64,000 bases of DNA, taken from contig CANMFU010000001.1 in the NCBI GenBank assembly GCA_947497295.1, forward strand, positions 1,257,509 through 1,321,508, written 5' to 3'. Shown one piece after another: positions 24,642 through 34,112 of the stretch; positions within the stretch are counted from its first letter, which is position 1, and every line of letters starts with the position of its first letter. The position numbers and the translations under genes are program-made. The notes under the pieces are model-generated. The model was not told the origin of the DNA. It was given only the letters and a program-made list of their open reading frames with translations, and ran no database searches. The stretch is from an uncultured Roseovarius sp. (lineage in GTDB: Bacteria; Pseudomonadota; Alphaproteobacteria; Rhodobacterales; Rhodobacteraceae).

Positions 24642-25624
24642 GCGATATCGTCATGATCCGCGCCGCCGCTGGGCGTTTGCGCGGCCACGCGCGCCGCACG
24701 CCGCTGCTGTCCTCGCCCTTCCTTGACGAAATCGCCGGGCGGCGTGTCTGGGTCAAGCCGGAATGCCTGCAACATACCGGCAGCTTCAAGTATCGCGGCG
24801 GGTATGGCGCCGTCTCTGCGCTGGACGGCGCCACCCGCGCGCGCGGCGTTCTGGCCTATTCCTCGGGCAATCACGCGCAGGGCGTGGCGCTGGCGGCCGC
24901 CCAGCATGGCGTGCCCAGCGTCATCATCATGCCCGCCGACGCGCCCGGCCTCAAGATCGCCAACACCCGCGCGCTGGGCGCCGAAGTGGTGCTGTACGAC
25001 CGCGCCGCTGGAGAAAGCCGCGAGGATCTGGGCGATGCGCTGAAGGCAGAGCGGAACCTGACCCTGATCCGCCCCTATGACGAACCGCAGGTCATTGCCG
25101 GTCAAGGCACCACCGGGCTGGAGATTGCCGAGGATGCTGCCGCACTGGGCCTCACACGCGCCGATGTGCTGGTCTGCTGCGGCGGCGGCGGTCTGACCTC
25201 GGGCATCGCGCTGGCGCTGGAGGCCGACGCGCCCGGCCTGCGCGCCCGCCCCTGCGAGCCGGAGGGATTTGACGATACTGCCCGCTCGCTCAGCATGGGT
25301 GCGATCCAGCGCAACGCCCAAACGTCGGGCGGGCTGTGCGATGCGATCATCACACCGCAGCCGGGCGACATCACCTTTCCCATCATGCAGCGCCTGTGCG
25401 GCCCCGGCCTGGTCGTCTCGGACGAAGAGGCCTTGCACGCCATGGCGCTGGCATGGGGCCGTCTGAAACTGGTGGCCGAGCCGGGCGGCGCCGTAGCGCT
25501 GGCTGCTGCGCTGTTCCATGCGGACCAGATCGACGGGGACGATGTGATCGTCACCATCTCCGGCGGCAATGTGGATGCAGACACCTTCCAGCGCGCGCTG
25601 GCCAGCTATGGAGATTTGGCATGA
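24638..25624 (+). CDS. Threonine/serine dehydratase-like PLP enzyme
   Basis: A 328-residue fold-type II PLP enzyme. The cofactor Lys is in HTGSFKYRGG (near residue 51), the substrate loop is YSSGNHAQGVALAA, and the phosphate-binding loop is CCGGGGLTSG. It lacks a C-terminal ACT regulatory domain, so it is of the catabolic or serine-racemase/hydroxyaspartate-dehydratase type rather than biosynthetic IlvA. Start ATG 24638 overlaps the hydrolase stop. Operon context points to a small catabolic pathway. Confidence 0.9.
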   Translation: MSDIVMIRAAAGRLRGHARRTPLLSSPFLDEIAGRRVWVKPECLQHTGSFKYRGGYGAVSALDGATRARGVLAYSSGNHAQGVALAAAQHGVPSVIIMPADAPGLKIANTRALGAEVVLYDRAAGESREDLGDALKAERNLTLIRPYDEPQVIAGQGTTGLEIAEDAAALGLTRADVLVCCGGGGLTSGIALALEADAPGLRARPCEPEGFDDTARSLSMGAIQRNAQTSGGLCDAIITPQPGDITFPIMQRLCGPGLVVSDEEALHAMALAWGRLKLVAEPGGAVALAAALFHADQIDGDDVIVTISGGNVDADTFQRALASYGDLA

Positions 25625-25680
25625 TGCGCAACGACCCACCAATCGTGCGGCGCACGATCGCGCCAGTCAGGAGCCAGAAT

Positions 25681-26913
25681 ATGCGCCTCTCAACGCTAGA
25701 CATCATCGTCACCGCGCCTCCCGCGCCCGGCTGGGGCGGGCGCTACTGGATCCTTGTCAAGGTAACGACGGATACCGGCATCACCGGCTGGGGCGAATGC
25801 TATGCCGCCAGCGTCGGCCCCGAGGCAATGCGCGCCGTCATCGACGACGTGTTCGAGCGGCACATGGCCGGCGAGAATCCCGAAAATATCGAGATGATGT
25901 TTCGCCGCGTCTATTCCTCGGGCTTCACACAGCGCCCCGATCTGACCGTGATCGGCGCGTTTTCCGGGCTGGAAATCGCCTGCTGGGATATTCTGGGCAA
26001 GGCGCGGGGGCGGCCCGTCCATGCGCTGCTGGGCGGGCGCATGAACGACCGGATCCGCGCCTACAGCTACCTCTATCCCCTGCCCCATCATGATGAGGAT
26101 GAATTCTGGTCCTCGCCCGAGATGGCCGCCGAAAGCGCGGCGGAGCTGGTGGACGAGGGCTATACCGCCGTCAAATTCGATCCTGCCGGGCCTTACACCC
26201 TGCGCGGCGGCCACATGCCTTCGATGAGGGATATCGAACAATCCGTGCAGTTCTGCGCCGCCATCCGCGAGGCTGTGGGCATCCGTGCCGACCTGCTGTT
26301 CGGCACGCACGGCCAGTTCAGCACGCCGGGCGCGATCCGGCTGGGCCGTGCCATCGCGCCCTATGATCCGCTGTGGTATGAGGAGCCGGTTCCGCCGGAC
26401 AATGTCGCCGCCATGGCACGGGTGGCCGCCGCAACCGGCCTGCCCATTGCCACGGGCGAGCGCCTGTGCACGAAGGCCGAATTTGCCCCCGTCCTGCGCG
26501 AGGGCGCCGCCAGCATCCTGCAACCGGCGCTGGGGCGCGCGGGCGGCATCTGGGAGTGCAAGAAGATCGCAGCCATGGCCGAGGTCTATAACGCGCAACT
26601 GGCGCCGCATCTTTATGCCGGGCCCATCGAGTGGGCGGCGAATGTGCAGCTCGCCGCATCCATACCCAACCTGCTCATGGCCGAAACCATAGACACCGAA
26701 TTTCACCGCGCGCTGATCCGCGATTCCATCCGCATTGAAAACGGGTATATCACCGTTCCGGCCGCGCCCGGCCTAGGCATCGAGGTGGACGAGGATCTGG
26801 CCCGCGCACATCCTTGGCGCGGCGAAAACCTGCATCTGGAGATGAGAGAGGAGCCGTGCAATTACCACGGCCCCAACGCCTTTACCGGCGGCGCGCCCAA
26901 GGGTCAGGACTGA
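25681..26913 (+). CDS. Mandelate racemase / muconate lactonizing enzyme family protein (enolase superfamily)
   Basis: A protein of 410 residues. It has the N-terminal capping domain (LDIIVTAPPAPGWGGRYWIL; TGITGWGECYAA), FSGLEIACWDILGKARGRP, a Lys in EGYTAVKFDPAG, ADLLFGTHGQFS, WYEEPVPPDN, TGERLCTK and APHLYAGPIE. The usual first metal-binding Asp at the end of the third strand (DxN or DxH) is Gly-Thr-His here, a form I recall in a sugar-acid dehydratase-like subgroup. ATG 25681 has AGGAG eight bases upstream; an ATG at 25621 overlapping the previous stop is the alternative. Its stop overlaps the convergent PACE gene by 10 bases. Confidence 0.88.
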   Translation: MRLSTLDIIVTAPPAPGWGGRYWILVKVTTDTGITGWGECYAASVGPEAMRAVIDDVFERHMAGENPENIEMMFRRVYSSGFTQRPDLTVIGAFSGLEIACWDILGKARGRPVHALLGGRMNDRIRAYSYLYPLPHHDEDEFWSSPEMAAESAAELVDEGYTAVKFDPAGPYTLRGGHMPSMRDIEQSVQFCAAIREAVGIRADLLFGTHGQFSTPGAIRLGRAIAPYDPLWYEEPVPPDNVAAMARVAAATGLPIATGERLCTKAEFAPVLREGAASILQPALGRAGGIWECKKIAAMAEVYNAQLAPHLYAGPIEWAANVQLAASIPNLLMAETIDTEFHRALIRDSIRIENGYITVPAAPGLGIEVDEDLARAHPWRGENLHLEMREEPCNYHGPNAFTGGAPKGQD

Positions 26914-27338
26914 GACGCACGGGGCGCGCCCGGTACGGGAAAAATGATGTCATACAGCCAGTTATAGACAAACGCATAGACCAGGTAGAACAGCGCGAAC
27001 GCGATATCCATCCAGAAGGCCTGTATCAGCGTAATCCCCAGATACCATGCAAGGAACGGCATCAGCACCAGCAGCAGACCGAATTCGAACAGGATCGAAT
27101 GGATGATGCGCAGGCCCAGCCCTTTAGCGGTGTGACCCACGCGCGCATACTTGATCTTGTCGAATATCAGGTTGTAAATGTAGGTCCAGAGCGTCGCCAG
27201 CGTGGCGCTGACCACGGCGACAATGCCCATGTCGTGCATGGGTAGACCGAAGGCCCAGCCGCCCACCGGCACCACGATGGCCAGTCCCAGCCCCTCGAAG
27301 AGGAGCGCGTGGCGAATACGGTCGGCTGTGCTGCGCAT
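26904..27338 (-). CDS. PACE-family multidrug efflux protein (chlorhexidine-type)
   Basis: A 144-residue inner-membrane protein with four helices arranged as two tandem bacterial transmembrane pair domains. The first has RSTADRIRHALLFEGLGLAI with the conserved membrane Glu and WAFGLP, then TLWTYIYNLIFDK. The second has HSILFEFGLLLVLMPFLAW and FYLVYAFVYNWLYDIIFP. This is the PACE pattern (AceI-like), proton-coupled export of biocides such as chlorhexidine or polyamines. ATG 27338 follows AAGGAGA. The stop overlaps the enolase-family gene stop, so transcription is convergent. Confidence 0.9.
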   Translation of the reverse strand: MRSTADRIRHALLFEGLGLAIVVPVGGWAFGLPMHDMGIVAVVSATLATLWTYIYNLIFDKIKYARVGHTAKGLGLRIIHSILFEFGLLLVLMPFLAWYLGITLIQAFWMDIAFALFYLVYAFVYNWLYDIIFPVPGAPRASQS

Positions 27339-27466
27339 GGCGCGTCTCCTTGCATGATTGCCGCCTCGCCATAGCGCCGCGCGCCCGCCGCCGCAACCGA
27401 GGGACACCGGGATGTGACCAAGACGTTTCGCCTTTGACCTGAGACATCAGATAAGGGCGAAACGCT

Positions 27467-28396
27467 TTAGGGCAGAAAACTCAGCCAGACCCAAGCCGTC
27501 ACGATGGACGCCGCCGTGCCGATCAGCACGGCAGAGGCCGCAACGCGCCGCGCCACGCCATACATGTTGGCAAAGATATAGGCGTTGATCCCCGGCGCCA
27601 TGGCGCCGGTGATGACTGCGCTGCGCAAGGCCGATGTCGGCAGGTCCAGCGCCTGCCCCAATCCCAGTGTGATCGCCGGATGCACCAGCAGCGATACCGC
27701 GCAGACCGCAAGGATGATGCGCAGATCGCCCTCGGGACGGTATTGCACCAGCACCCCGCCCAGCCCGAACAGCGCGGCGGGCAGCGCCGCGCGCGCGATC
27801 AGATCCAGCCCGTGCTGAAGCGAGGACGGCACAGGCAACCCGGTCAGATTGACGGCAAAGCCAAGGCCGATCCCGATGATCAGCGCGTTGGAAAACATCG
27901 CGCGCGCCACCTTGCGCAGGACCGCGCCGCCTGCCTGTCCGCGCGCGCGGGCGATCTCCATCGCCGTGATGCCGACGGCGTAACAAAACGGCGAATGCAT
28001 GGCGATGATGGCAAAGTTTGCCTCAAGCGCATCGGCGCCATAGGCCCGCTCGGTGATGGGCAGACCCAGAAGGAGGGAGTTCGAGAACAGGCAGCAAAAG
28101 CCGATGGCAATCGCGTCGGGCCAGTCGCGGCCGAAAATAAAGCGCGCGCCGAAAGTGCCCAGTGCAAACCCGCACAGCGCTCCCGCGTAAAAGCTGAACA
28201 GCAGCGGTGCGTTGAAGTTCTGCCCCAGATCGAGCTGCGAGATGGCCGTGAACAAAAGGCACGGAATGGCGAAATTCTGCGTAAAGCGCATCAGCCCGTC
28301 AACGCCGCTTTGCGCGAACCAGCCCAGCCAGACCACCGCATATCCTGCGCCAATCACCACGAAAACCGGCAGGACGACGTCCAGAAACGCGGCCAC
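27467..28396 (-). CDS. AEC-family transporter (auxin-efflux-carrier type)
   Basis: A 309-residue inner-membrane carrier with about ten helices. It opens FLDVVLPVFVVIGAGYAVVW, has the FTQNFAIPCLLFTAIS half-repeat and a symmetrical C-terminal half (ALPAALFGLGGVLVQYR; LLVHPAITLGLGQALDL). AEC proteins export small carboxylates or similar. The start is GTG 28396, only four bases after the stop of the PhnP-like gene, so it is the last gene of the tmk-holB operon. Substrate unknown. Confidence 0.88.
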   Translation of the reverse strand: MAAFLDVVLPVFVVIGAGYAVVWLGWFAQSGVDGLMRFTQNFAIPCLLFTAISQLDLGQNFNAPLLFSFYAGALCGFALGTFGARFIFGRDWPDAIAIGFCCLFSNSLLLGLPITERAYGADALEANFAIIAMHSPFCYAVGITAMEIARARGQAGGAVLRKVARAMFSNALIIGIGLGFAVNLTGLPVPSSLQHGLDLIARAALPAALFGLGGVLVQYRPEGDLRIILAVCAVSLLVHPAITLGLGQALDLPTSALRSAVITGAMAPGINAYIFANMYGVARRVAASAVLIGTAASIVTAWVWLSFLP

Positions 28397-28400
28397 TGCG

Positions 28401-29210
28401 CTAGACCTGAAAGGTCAGCGTCATCCCGTCATAGGCGACATCGACCCCCTCCGGCATTTCAGACAGCAGCGTGCGATAGTCCATGTCGGTGTGCATGTTG
28501 GTTATGATCCCCTGCCGGGGCGCGGCGCGCGCGATCCATTCCAGGCTGCGCGCCAGATGAATATGGGTCGGATGCGGCTTGCGGCGCAGCGCATCGAGGA
28601 TCCATGTATCGAGACCCTTGAGCAGGTCCCAGCACCCCTCGTCCATATCCGCCACATCTGGCAGGTAGGCCACATCGCCGATGCGGAACCCCAGCGCGTC
28701 GATGGCGCCGTGTTCCACCAGAAACGGCGTCAGGGTGATATCGCCGCCCGCGCCCGTCACCGTCACGTCGCCGTCAATGGTATGCATATCCAGAATCGGC
28801 GGATACGCCGACCCCTCGGGCCGCTTGAAGGCATATCCGAACCGATCCAACAGCGCGTCGCGCGTAGGTGGATCGGCCCAGACCGGCAGGCGGCCGGGCA
28901 GGTTGAACACGATGATGCGCAGATCGTCCAGACCATGGCAGTGATCGGCATGGCTGTGGGTATAGACCACCCCGTCCAGCGTTCCGACACCGTGGCGTAT
29001 CAGTTGCTCGCGCATGTCGGGTCCGCTGTCGATCAGCACGCGGGTCAGGCCGTCCGGCCCCTCCTGTTCGATCAGCAGCGAACAGCGCGTGCGCCGGTTG
29101 CGCGGCTCGTTCGGGTCGCAATCGCCCCAATCGCCGCCCAGCTTGTCGGCCAGCCGCGGCACCCCGCCTGAGGACCCGCAGCCAAGGATGACAAAGCGCC
29201 GCACCGCCAT
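28401..29210 (-). CDS. PhnP-like MBL-fold phosphodiesterase
   Basis: A 269-residue MBL protein with RRFVILGCGSSGGVPRL at the N-terminus, the metal motif THSHADHCHG, IDSGPDMREQL, and a late NMHTDMD with the last His. The pattern is that of the PhnP/tRNase-Z-like branch (cyclic phosphate phosphodiesterase). It follows tatD with a one-base overlap (TGATG). In many alphaproteobacteria this gene is next to tatD and holB, so a housekeeping role is likely. Confidence 0.9.
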   Translation of the reverse strand: MAVRRFVILGCGSSGGVPRLADKLGGDWGDCDPNEPRNRRTRCSLLIEQEGPDGLTRVLIDSGPDMREQLIRHGVGTLDGVVYTHSHADHCHGLDDLRIIVFNLPGRLPVWADPPTRDALLDRFGYAFKRPEGSAYPPILDMHTIDGDVTVTGAGGDITLTPFLVEHGAIDALGFRIGDVAYLPDVADMDEGCWDLLKGLDTWILDALRRKPHPTHIHLARSLEWIARAAPRQGIITNMHTDMDYRTLLSEMPEGVDVAYDGMTLTFQV

Positions 29211-30010
29211 CAGCCCTGCCCCTCATATGCGGCGACCTTGGTGAACAGGCGGTCGAAATTGGCCTGCGTCTGCTCGGCAAAGTCGGGCCAGTCCATGCCC
29301 ATCGTCTCCGCGCCGCGCTGCGCGGTATGGACCGTATAGGCCGGCTCGTTCCGGCGCCCGCGATAGGGCGGCGGGGCAAGGTATGGCGCGTCGGTTTCCA
29401 CCAGAATCCGCTCGCGCGGGGTGGCGGCAAAGATATCGCGCAGCTCCTGGCTTCTGGGAAAGGCGGCGATGCCCGACATGCTGAGGTAAAAGCCCAGCTC
29501 GAGCGCGGCGCGCGCCAAGCCGGCGCCGGAGCTGAAGCAATGCATGACGCAAGTATAGGCGCCGTTTCGGTATTCCTCGGTCAGGATCCGCGCCATATCG
29601 TCATCGGCATCGCGTGCGTGGATGATCAGCGGCAGGCCCGTCTGCCGCGCGGCGGCGATATGGGTGCGCAAGGATGCCTGCTGTGCCTCGGCGCTTTCGC
29701 TGGTGTAGTGGTAATCCAGCCCTGTCTCGCCAATGCCGACGAATTTGGGATGCTGCGCCAGCGCAATCAGATCGTCGGCGCGGGCCATCGGCTCACTTGC
29801 CACGCTCATCGGGTGAGTGCCGGCGGCATAGAAAACGGGCGCGTGCGCCTCGGCAATGGCGCGCACCTCAGGCTCGCTGCGCAGCTTGGTGCAGATCGTC
29901 ACCATGCGTGTGACCCCGGCGGCAACGGCGCGGTCGATGACCTGCGGCAGTTCCTCGGCAAAGTCGGGGAAATCGAGGTGGCAATGACTGTCGGTGATTT
30001 CAACGTGCAT
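29210..30010 (-). CDS. tatD: TatD-family metal-dependent DNase
   Basis: A TIM-barrel hydrolase of 266 residues. Metal ligands: DSHCHLD near the N-terminus, Glu in GIGETGLDYHY, His in LPLIIHARDAD, His in MHCFSS, and Asp in ILVETDAPYLAPPPYRGRRNEP. These are all TatD/YcfH signatures. It lies 18 bases after holB in the same operon. Function is probably 3'-5' nuclease activity in repair or RNA quality control. Confidence 0.93.
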   Translation of the reverse strand: MHVEITDSHCHLDFPDFAEELPQVIDRAVAAGVTRMVTICTKLRSEPEVRAIAEAHAPVFYAAGTHPMSVASEPMARADDLIALAQHPKFVGIGETGLDYHYTSESAEAQQASLRTHIAAARQTGLPLIIHARDADDDMARILTEEYRNGAYTCVMHCFSSGAGLARAALELGFYLSMSGIAAFPRSQELRDIFAATPRERILVETDAPYLAPPPYRGRRNEPAYTVHTAQRGAETMGMDWPDFAEQTQANFDRLFTKVAAYEGQG

Positions 30011-30028
30011 GCAGGCCCTTCAGGCGGG

Positions 30029-31123
30029 CTAATGCGCCGCCGTCTTTTGTATTCTGAACACGGTATCTAGGACCAGCGCGGCAGGGTCAAGGTTGACCGC
30101 CCGACCATGGCGCATGCGCGCGCCAACGTCCTGCGCGCAATCGGCCCAGCGGCGCGCGGACGCCAGATCCGGCGCGGCGCGGGCCAGCATCTGCGCCTCG
30201 CCGGGGGCGCCTTCGGGGCTGGGAGCCGCGCCTGCCGCGCCGGTGCGGGCCATGCGGCTCAGAAGCAGCTCGATCAGCCAGATCAGCAGGTTCAGCCGGT
30301 CCTCAGTGCCGCGCTGCGCCGCCGCATTGGCCAGCGCCAGCGCGCGGGGGCGGTCGATATTGGGCAGATCCGCAAATAGCTGAACCAGTTCGGCATAGAG
30401 CTTCAGGCCGCCCAGATTGATCAGGCGCACCGCCTCGCCCACCGATCCGCCAGAGAGCGCGGCCAAGGCCTGCGTGTCGCTGCCCTGTTCGATCCCGGCC
30501 TGCGTCAGGGCCGCCGCCATGTCGCCCGCATCCAGCGGCGGCAGACGCAGCTCGCGGCAGCGCGAGCGGATCGTTGGCAATAGGCCCGAGGGCTGGTGGC
30601 TGATCAGGAAAAGCGTCGTGCGCGCGGGCGGCTCTTCGAGCATTTTCAGCAGGGCATTGGCCGCCTGTACGTTCATCTCATCGGCGCTGTCGATAATCAC
30701 TGCACGCCGCCCGCCATCGGTGCTGGACAACGACAGAAAGCCATGCAGGCTGCGCACGTTCTCGGCGACGATCATGTCGCGCATGCGCTTGGTCTGCTCG
30801 TTGATGGTGCGGGTGATGTGATAGAGCTGCGGCTCGGACCGGGCCAGAAGACGGCGCGCGACGGGGTGATCAGGCGCGATATCAAGGCTGGTCGGCGCAT
30901 CCGCGCGTTCGTCATGAGCCAGCAGGAAGCGCGCAGCGCGCCACGCAAAAGTCGCCTTGCCCACCCCGCGCGGACCGGTCAACAGCCATGCGTGATGCAG
31001 GCGGCCGTCGGTATAGGCGTCCAGAAATGCGGCCTCGGCGGCGCCCTGCCCGATCAGGCGCGGCGTCTCGCGCGGGTGCGGCGCGCCCTCGATCCGGTCG
31101 GGCTTGGGGATGTCGTCGCTCAT
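30029..31123 (-). CDS. holB: DNA polymerase III delta prime subunit
   Basis: A clamp-loader AAA+ subunit of 364 residues. Walker A-like GPRGVGKATFAWRAARFLL, then VIIDSADEMNVQAANALLKML, EEPPARTTLFLISHQPSGLL and the SRC arginine-finger-type motif (TIRSRCRELRLPPL). The C-terminal helical collar is present. Start ATG 31123 overlaps the tmk stop by four bases, a common tmk-holB arrangement. Confidence 0.95.
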   Translation of the reverse strand: MSDDIPKPDRIEGAPHPRETPRLIGQGAAEAAFLDAYTDGRLHHAWLLTGPRGVGKATFAWRAARFLLAHDERADAPTSLDIAPDHPVARRLLARSEPQLYHITRTINEQTKRMRDMIVAENVRSLHGFLSLSSTDGGRRAVIIDSADEMNVQAANALLKMLEEPPARTTLFLISHQPSGLLPTIRSRCRELRLPPLDAGDMAAALTQAGIEQGSDTQALAALSGGSVGEAVRLINLGGLKLYAELVQLFADLPNIDRPRALALANAAAQRGTEDRLNLLIWLIELLLSRMARTGAAGAAPSPEGAPGEAQMLARAAPDLASARRWADCAQDVGARMRHGRAVNLDPAALVLDTVFRIQKTAAH

Positions 31124-31761
31124 GCCAGCCGCTCCGCCACGGCGGCGCGCACGTCTGCGGCCACTGCATCCATATCGCGCGCGCCATCGATGACGCGAAA
31201 GCGGTCCGCGAATTCCCTGGCCAGTGCCAGAAATCCCTGCCGCATCGCCGCCTGCAAGTCACCACCGAACGCCTCGAAGCGGTCCTCGTCGCCGCCACGC
31301 TCCAACGCGCGAGACAGGCCTGTGCCAGCCTCCATGTCTATCAGTAGGGTCAGGTCCGGCTCCTGCCCGATCATCAGATCATGCAGCGCCGCGACACGGG
31401 CGCGCAGGTCCGGCCCGCGCAGGCCCTGATACATCCGCGTACTGTCGGCGAAACGGTCGCAGATGACGATCCGCCCGGCGGCGAGCGCGGGCCAGATGGT
31501 GCGCTCCAGATGGTCGCGGCGCGCGGCGGTGAATAGCAAGAGTTCCGTTTCGGGCGACCAGCGGTCCACGTCGCCGCTGAGGACCAGCGCTCGGATCTGC
31601 TCGGCACCGGGGCTTCCGCCCGGCTCGCGCGTGAGAACTGCGTCATGGCCCTGCGCTGTCAGATGCTCAAAAAGCAACCGCGCTTGCGTGGATTTACCCG
31701 ACCCGTCGATGCCCTCGAAGCTGATAAAAAGGCCGTGAGGCCCCGCAACCGGTGCGCTCAC
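31120..31761 (-). CDS. tmk: Thymidylate kinase
   Basis: Phosphorylates dTMP to dTDP in the cytoplasm. The 213-residue protein has the P-loop FEGIDGSGKSTQARLL, the DR(F/Y) motif VICDRFADSTRMYQG, TREPGGSPGAEQIR, and the lid region RALERGGDEDRFE. Start ATG 31761 overlaps the carboxypeptidase stop (ATGA); the stop overlaps holB. Confidence 0.97.
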   Translation of the reverse strand: MSAPVAGPHGLFISFEGIDGSGKSTQARLLFEHLTAQGHDAVLTREPGGSPGAEQIRALVLSGDVDRWSPETELLLFTAARRDHLERTIWPALAAGRIVICDRFADSTRMYQGLRGPDLRARVAALHDLMIGQEPDLTLLIDMEAGTGLSRALERGGDEDRFEAFGGDLQAAMRQGFLALAREFADRFRVIDGARDMDAVAADVRAAVAERLA

Positions 31762-32924
31762 AAGGCGCCCTCAGGCCCCTGCCGCAGTCGATTCAGCAAA
31801 ATCTCGGACACCGTTCTCAGCCGTACGGCAAAACCGCCGCGCGCCACATTGTTCGCTGCCACCAGCGGCACGCGCGTCTCGGGCATGCCTTCGGGCGTGA
31901 TCACCAGTTCTGCCAGACGGTCACCCTGCGCAATCGGCGCCTGAAGCGGGCCTTTATAGATTACCTCGGCGGGGATTTTGTCGCCGCCCAGAACCGGCAG
32001 CAGCATCGTGACATCTTCGGCTGTAACCAGACCGACGCGGGTCGCGTCGCCCATCCAGACATCGGCCTGTGCCACGTCACTGCCGGCCTTGATCAGCGTA
32101 TTTTCGGCAAACTGGCGGAAGGCCCAGTTGACAATTGCTTCGGCTTCTTCGGCACGCGACTGGGTTGTCTCAAGCCCCGACAGCACGAAAACGACACGCC
32201 TGTCGCCCTGTTTGGCCGAGCCGGTGAGGCCATAGCCTGCCGCCTGCGTGTGCCCGGTTTTCAGACCGTCCGCGCCAATGCCAAGTCCCAGTAGCGGGTT
32301 GCGGTTCTGGGTATTCTGCGGTGCGCGATCATCGAATTTAAACTCAGTTTCGGCGAACATCGGATAAAAATCAGGAAAATCCGTGATTATCAGCCGCGCC
32401 AAAAGGGCCAGATCACGCATGCTCATCTTGTGGCTGGGCGCGGGCCAGCCGTTGGAATTGGCAAAGGTCGAATTTGTCATGCCCATCTGCTGCGCACGCT
32501 GCGTCATGAACCGGGCAAAGCCTGCCTCGGTCCCGTCCGGGCTAAGCGCCTCGGCGATGACGACACAGGCATCATTGCCCGACAGCACGATAATTCCGCG
32601 CAGCAGATCCTCAACCGTCACCCGGTCGGTCGTGTCCAGAAACATGGTCGAGCCACCATAGCTCATCGCGTGTTGCGACACTGGCAGCTTTTCGCCCATT
32701 GACAGGCGCCCGTCGCGGATCGCCTCGAACGCTACATAAAGCGTCATCAGCTTGGACATTGATGCGGGCGGCAGCGGCTCATCGGCGTTCTTGTTCAGCA
32801 GCACAGTCCCGGTCCCGACGTCCACGACATAGGCCGCCTTGGCGGCCGTATCGAAGGCAGCGCCAGGCAGCGCAGTGCAGCCAAGGACAAGGGCGGTCAG
32901 CGTGGTTCTGAAAAAGCGGATCAT
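31758..32924 (-). CDS. D-alanyl-D-alanine carboxypeptidase (PBP5/6 type)
   Basis: A periplasmic penicillin-binding protein of 388 residues with a signal peptide (RFFRTTLTALVLGCTALPGAA). S11 catalytic motifs: SxxK in PASMSKLMTLYVAFE, SxN in VLSGNDACVV, KTG in DGLKTGHTQAAGYG. The C-terminal PBP5_C beta domain and a last amphipathic segment (LRTVSEILLNRLRQ) for membrane attachment follow. It trims peptidoglycan pentapeptides. It lies 54 bases after the SPOR gene and is translationally coupled to tmk. Confidence 0.94.
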   Translation of the reverse strand: MIRFFRTTLTALVLGCTALPGAAFDTAAKAAYVVDVGTGTVLLNKNADEPLPPASMSKLMTLYVAFEAIRDGRLSMGEKLPVSQHAMSYGGSTMFLDTTDRVTVEDLLRGIIVLSGNDACVVIAEALSPDGTEAGFARFMTQRAQQMGMTNSTFANSNGWPAPSHKMSMRDLALLARLIITDFPDFYPMFAETEFKFDDRAPQNTQNRNPLLGLGIGADGLKTGHTQAAGYGLTGSAKQGDRRVVFVLSGLETTQSRAEEAEAIVNWAFRQFAENTLIKAGSDVAQADVWMGDATRVGLVTAEDVTMLLPVLGGDKIPAEVIYKGPLQAPIAQGDRLAELVITPEGMPETRVPLVAANNVARGGFAVRLRTVSEILLNRLRQGPEGAL

Positions 32925-32978
32925 GGGGCGTGTCCCGATATTATGACTTGTAAGTGGCGGCTGCCTGGGGGCAGCGGT

Positions 32979-33863
32979 CTAGTTCGATACGGCGTAAGCA
33001 TCATCAAAGCCGACGGCCTTGACCTTGGACAGCAATGTATCGCGCCCCGATGCGGTGGTCGCGGGGCCGACGATGACCCGCCAGAACGTCTTGCCCTGGC
33101 TCTCCTGCTTCAGAACCGTGGGGACCATATCCGCCTGCCGCATCGCCGTAGCGGTATTCTCGGCGTTTTCCTCGACGCTGAAAATGCCGATCTGCAAGTA
33201 TGGCCGGTCAAGACTGGATCCGCTGGGCGCCAGCTTGGGCGTCGGTTCGGGCGCCTGCGCAACATTCGGCGCAGTTTGCGAGGGCAGCGTTGTCGTGGGC
33301 GCTTCGACCGCAACGATGGCAGAGGCCGCGACATCGGCGACCGGATCGAGGCTGCTTGTCTCGACACCCGCAGGCTCCAGCGTCTCTGGCCCGCCCGGCA
33401 CCGGCGTTTCTTCGCGGCGCAGAGCTGTCACGTTCAGCGCCGCCGGGGCGCCGGCCAGCATACCCAGCGCGGCAGCGGCATCCGAAGACACCTGAAACGC
33501 CGGACCGGGGTTTGCCCGCTCGCGCCGGAACAGTGCGCCGATGACGAATTTTGAATTGGCGGTATTGCGAATGATAACACGCTCGGGTTCGGTCACGTCT
33601 GGGTGCGCGACCCAGACACCGCCCAGCGATGGACGCCCATCCCACAGGCCATTGTCGGTAATCTGAAACACTTCTGGCGCCTCAATGTCCCGCTCGACCA
33701 GCCGGACCGATAACGCATCACCAGTGACCGAGGATGCTTCCGGCTTGGCCTTGAAAGGATTTGCATTCTCAAGACCTTGGCACCCTGCAAGCGCCAGCAA
33801 CGCTGCACCGCCGCATGCCGCCCTGCGCCACCCGGCCCTGCCGCCTGCAATTGTCAAACCCAT
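32979..33863 (-). CDS. SPOR-domain lipoprotein
   Basis: A 294-residue outer-membrane-type lipoprotein with a signal peptide and lipobox (LLALAGCQGLEN, Cys near residue 25). A middle domain (LVERDIEAPEVFQITDNGLWDG and on) is followed by a Pro/Thr-rich linker and a C-terminal SPOR domain (about the last 75 residues: YLQIGIFSVEENAENTATAM to VGPATTASGRDTLLSKVKAVG). SPOR binds denuded glycan at division sites; RlpA-like proteins share it, but the RlpA double-psi barrel is not evident. ATG 33863 is chosen because the signal peptide starts there; the frame extends to 34013. Confidence 0.85.
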   Translation of the reverse strand: MGLTIAGGRAGWRRAACGGAALLALAGCQGLENANPFKAKPEASSVTGDALSVRLVERDIEAPEVFQITDNGLWDGRPSLGGVWVAHPDVTEPERVIIRNTANSKFVIGALFRRERANPGPAFQVSSDAAAALGMLAGAPAALNVTALRREETPVPGGPETLEPAGVETSSLDPVADVAASAIVAVEAPTTTLPSQTAPNVAQAPEPTPKLAPSGSSLDRPYLQIGIFSVEENAENTATAMRQADMVPTVLKQESQGKTFWRVIVGPATTASGRDTLLSKVKAVGFDDAYAVSN

Positions 33864-34112
33864 GCCCTGCCCCCTGCCTGTTCCGCTTTGGACTTTTCCA
33901 ACCTGGCCTTGCGTCGGCGCGATCCTGCCGGACCGAACGATACGACGCATGACACCACGGTCTTTGCCGTGTGCGCGCAGCATAGCCAGTCCCGCAGGCC
34001 AAGAAAAGCGCACTATGCCCGTTCGGCGGAATTCCCCTGAGAAAAGGCAACAGGATCTTGACGCAAACAGGTACTTTCAGAATCGCAAATAGCCGATTAG
34101 ACAGGCGACGTC

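Noticed and set aside
24371..25642. A 423-residue minus-strand frame opposite the hydrolase and dehydratase genes
   Set aside because: Antisense shadow of two clearly conserved enzymes.
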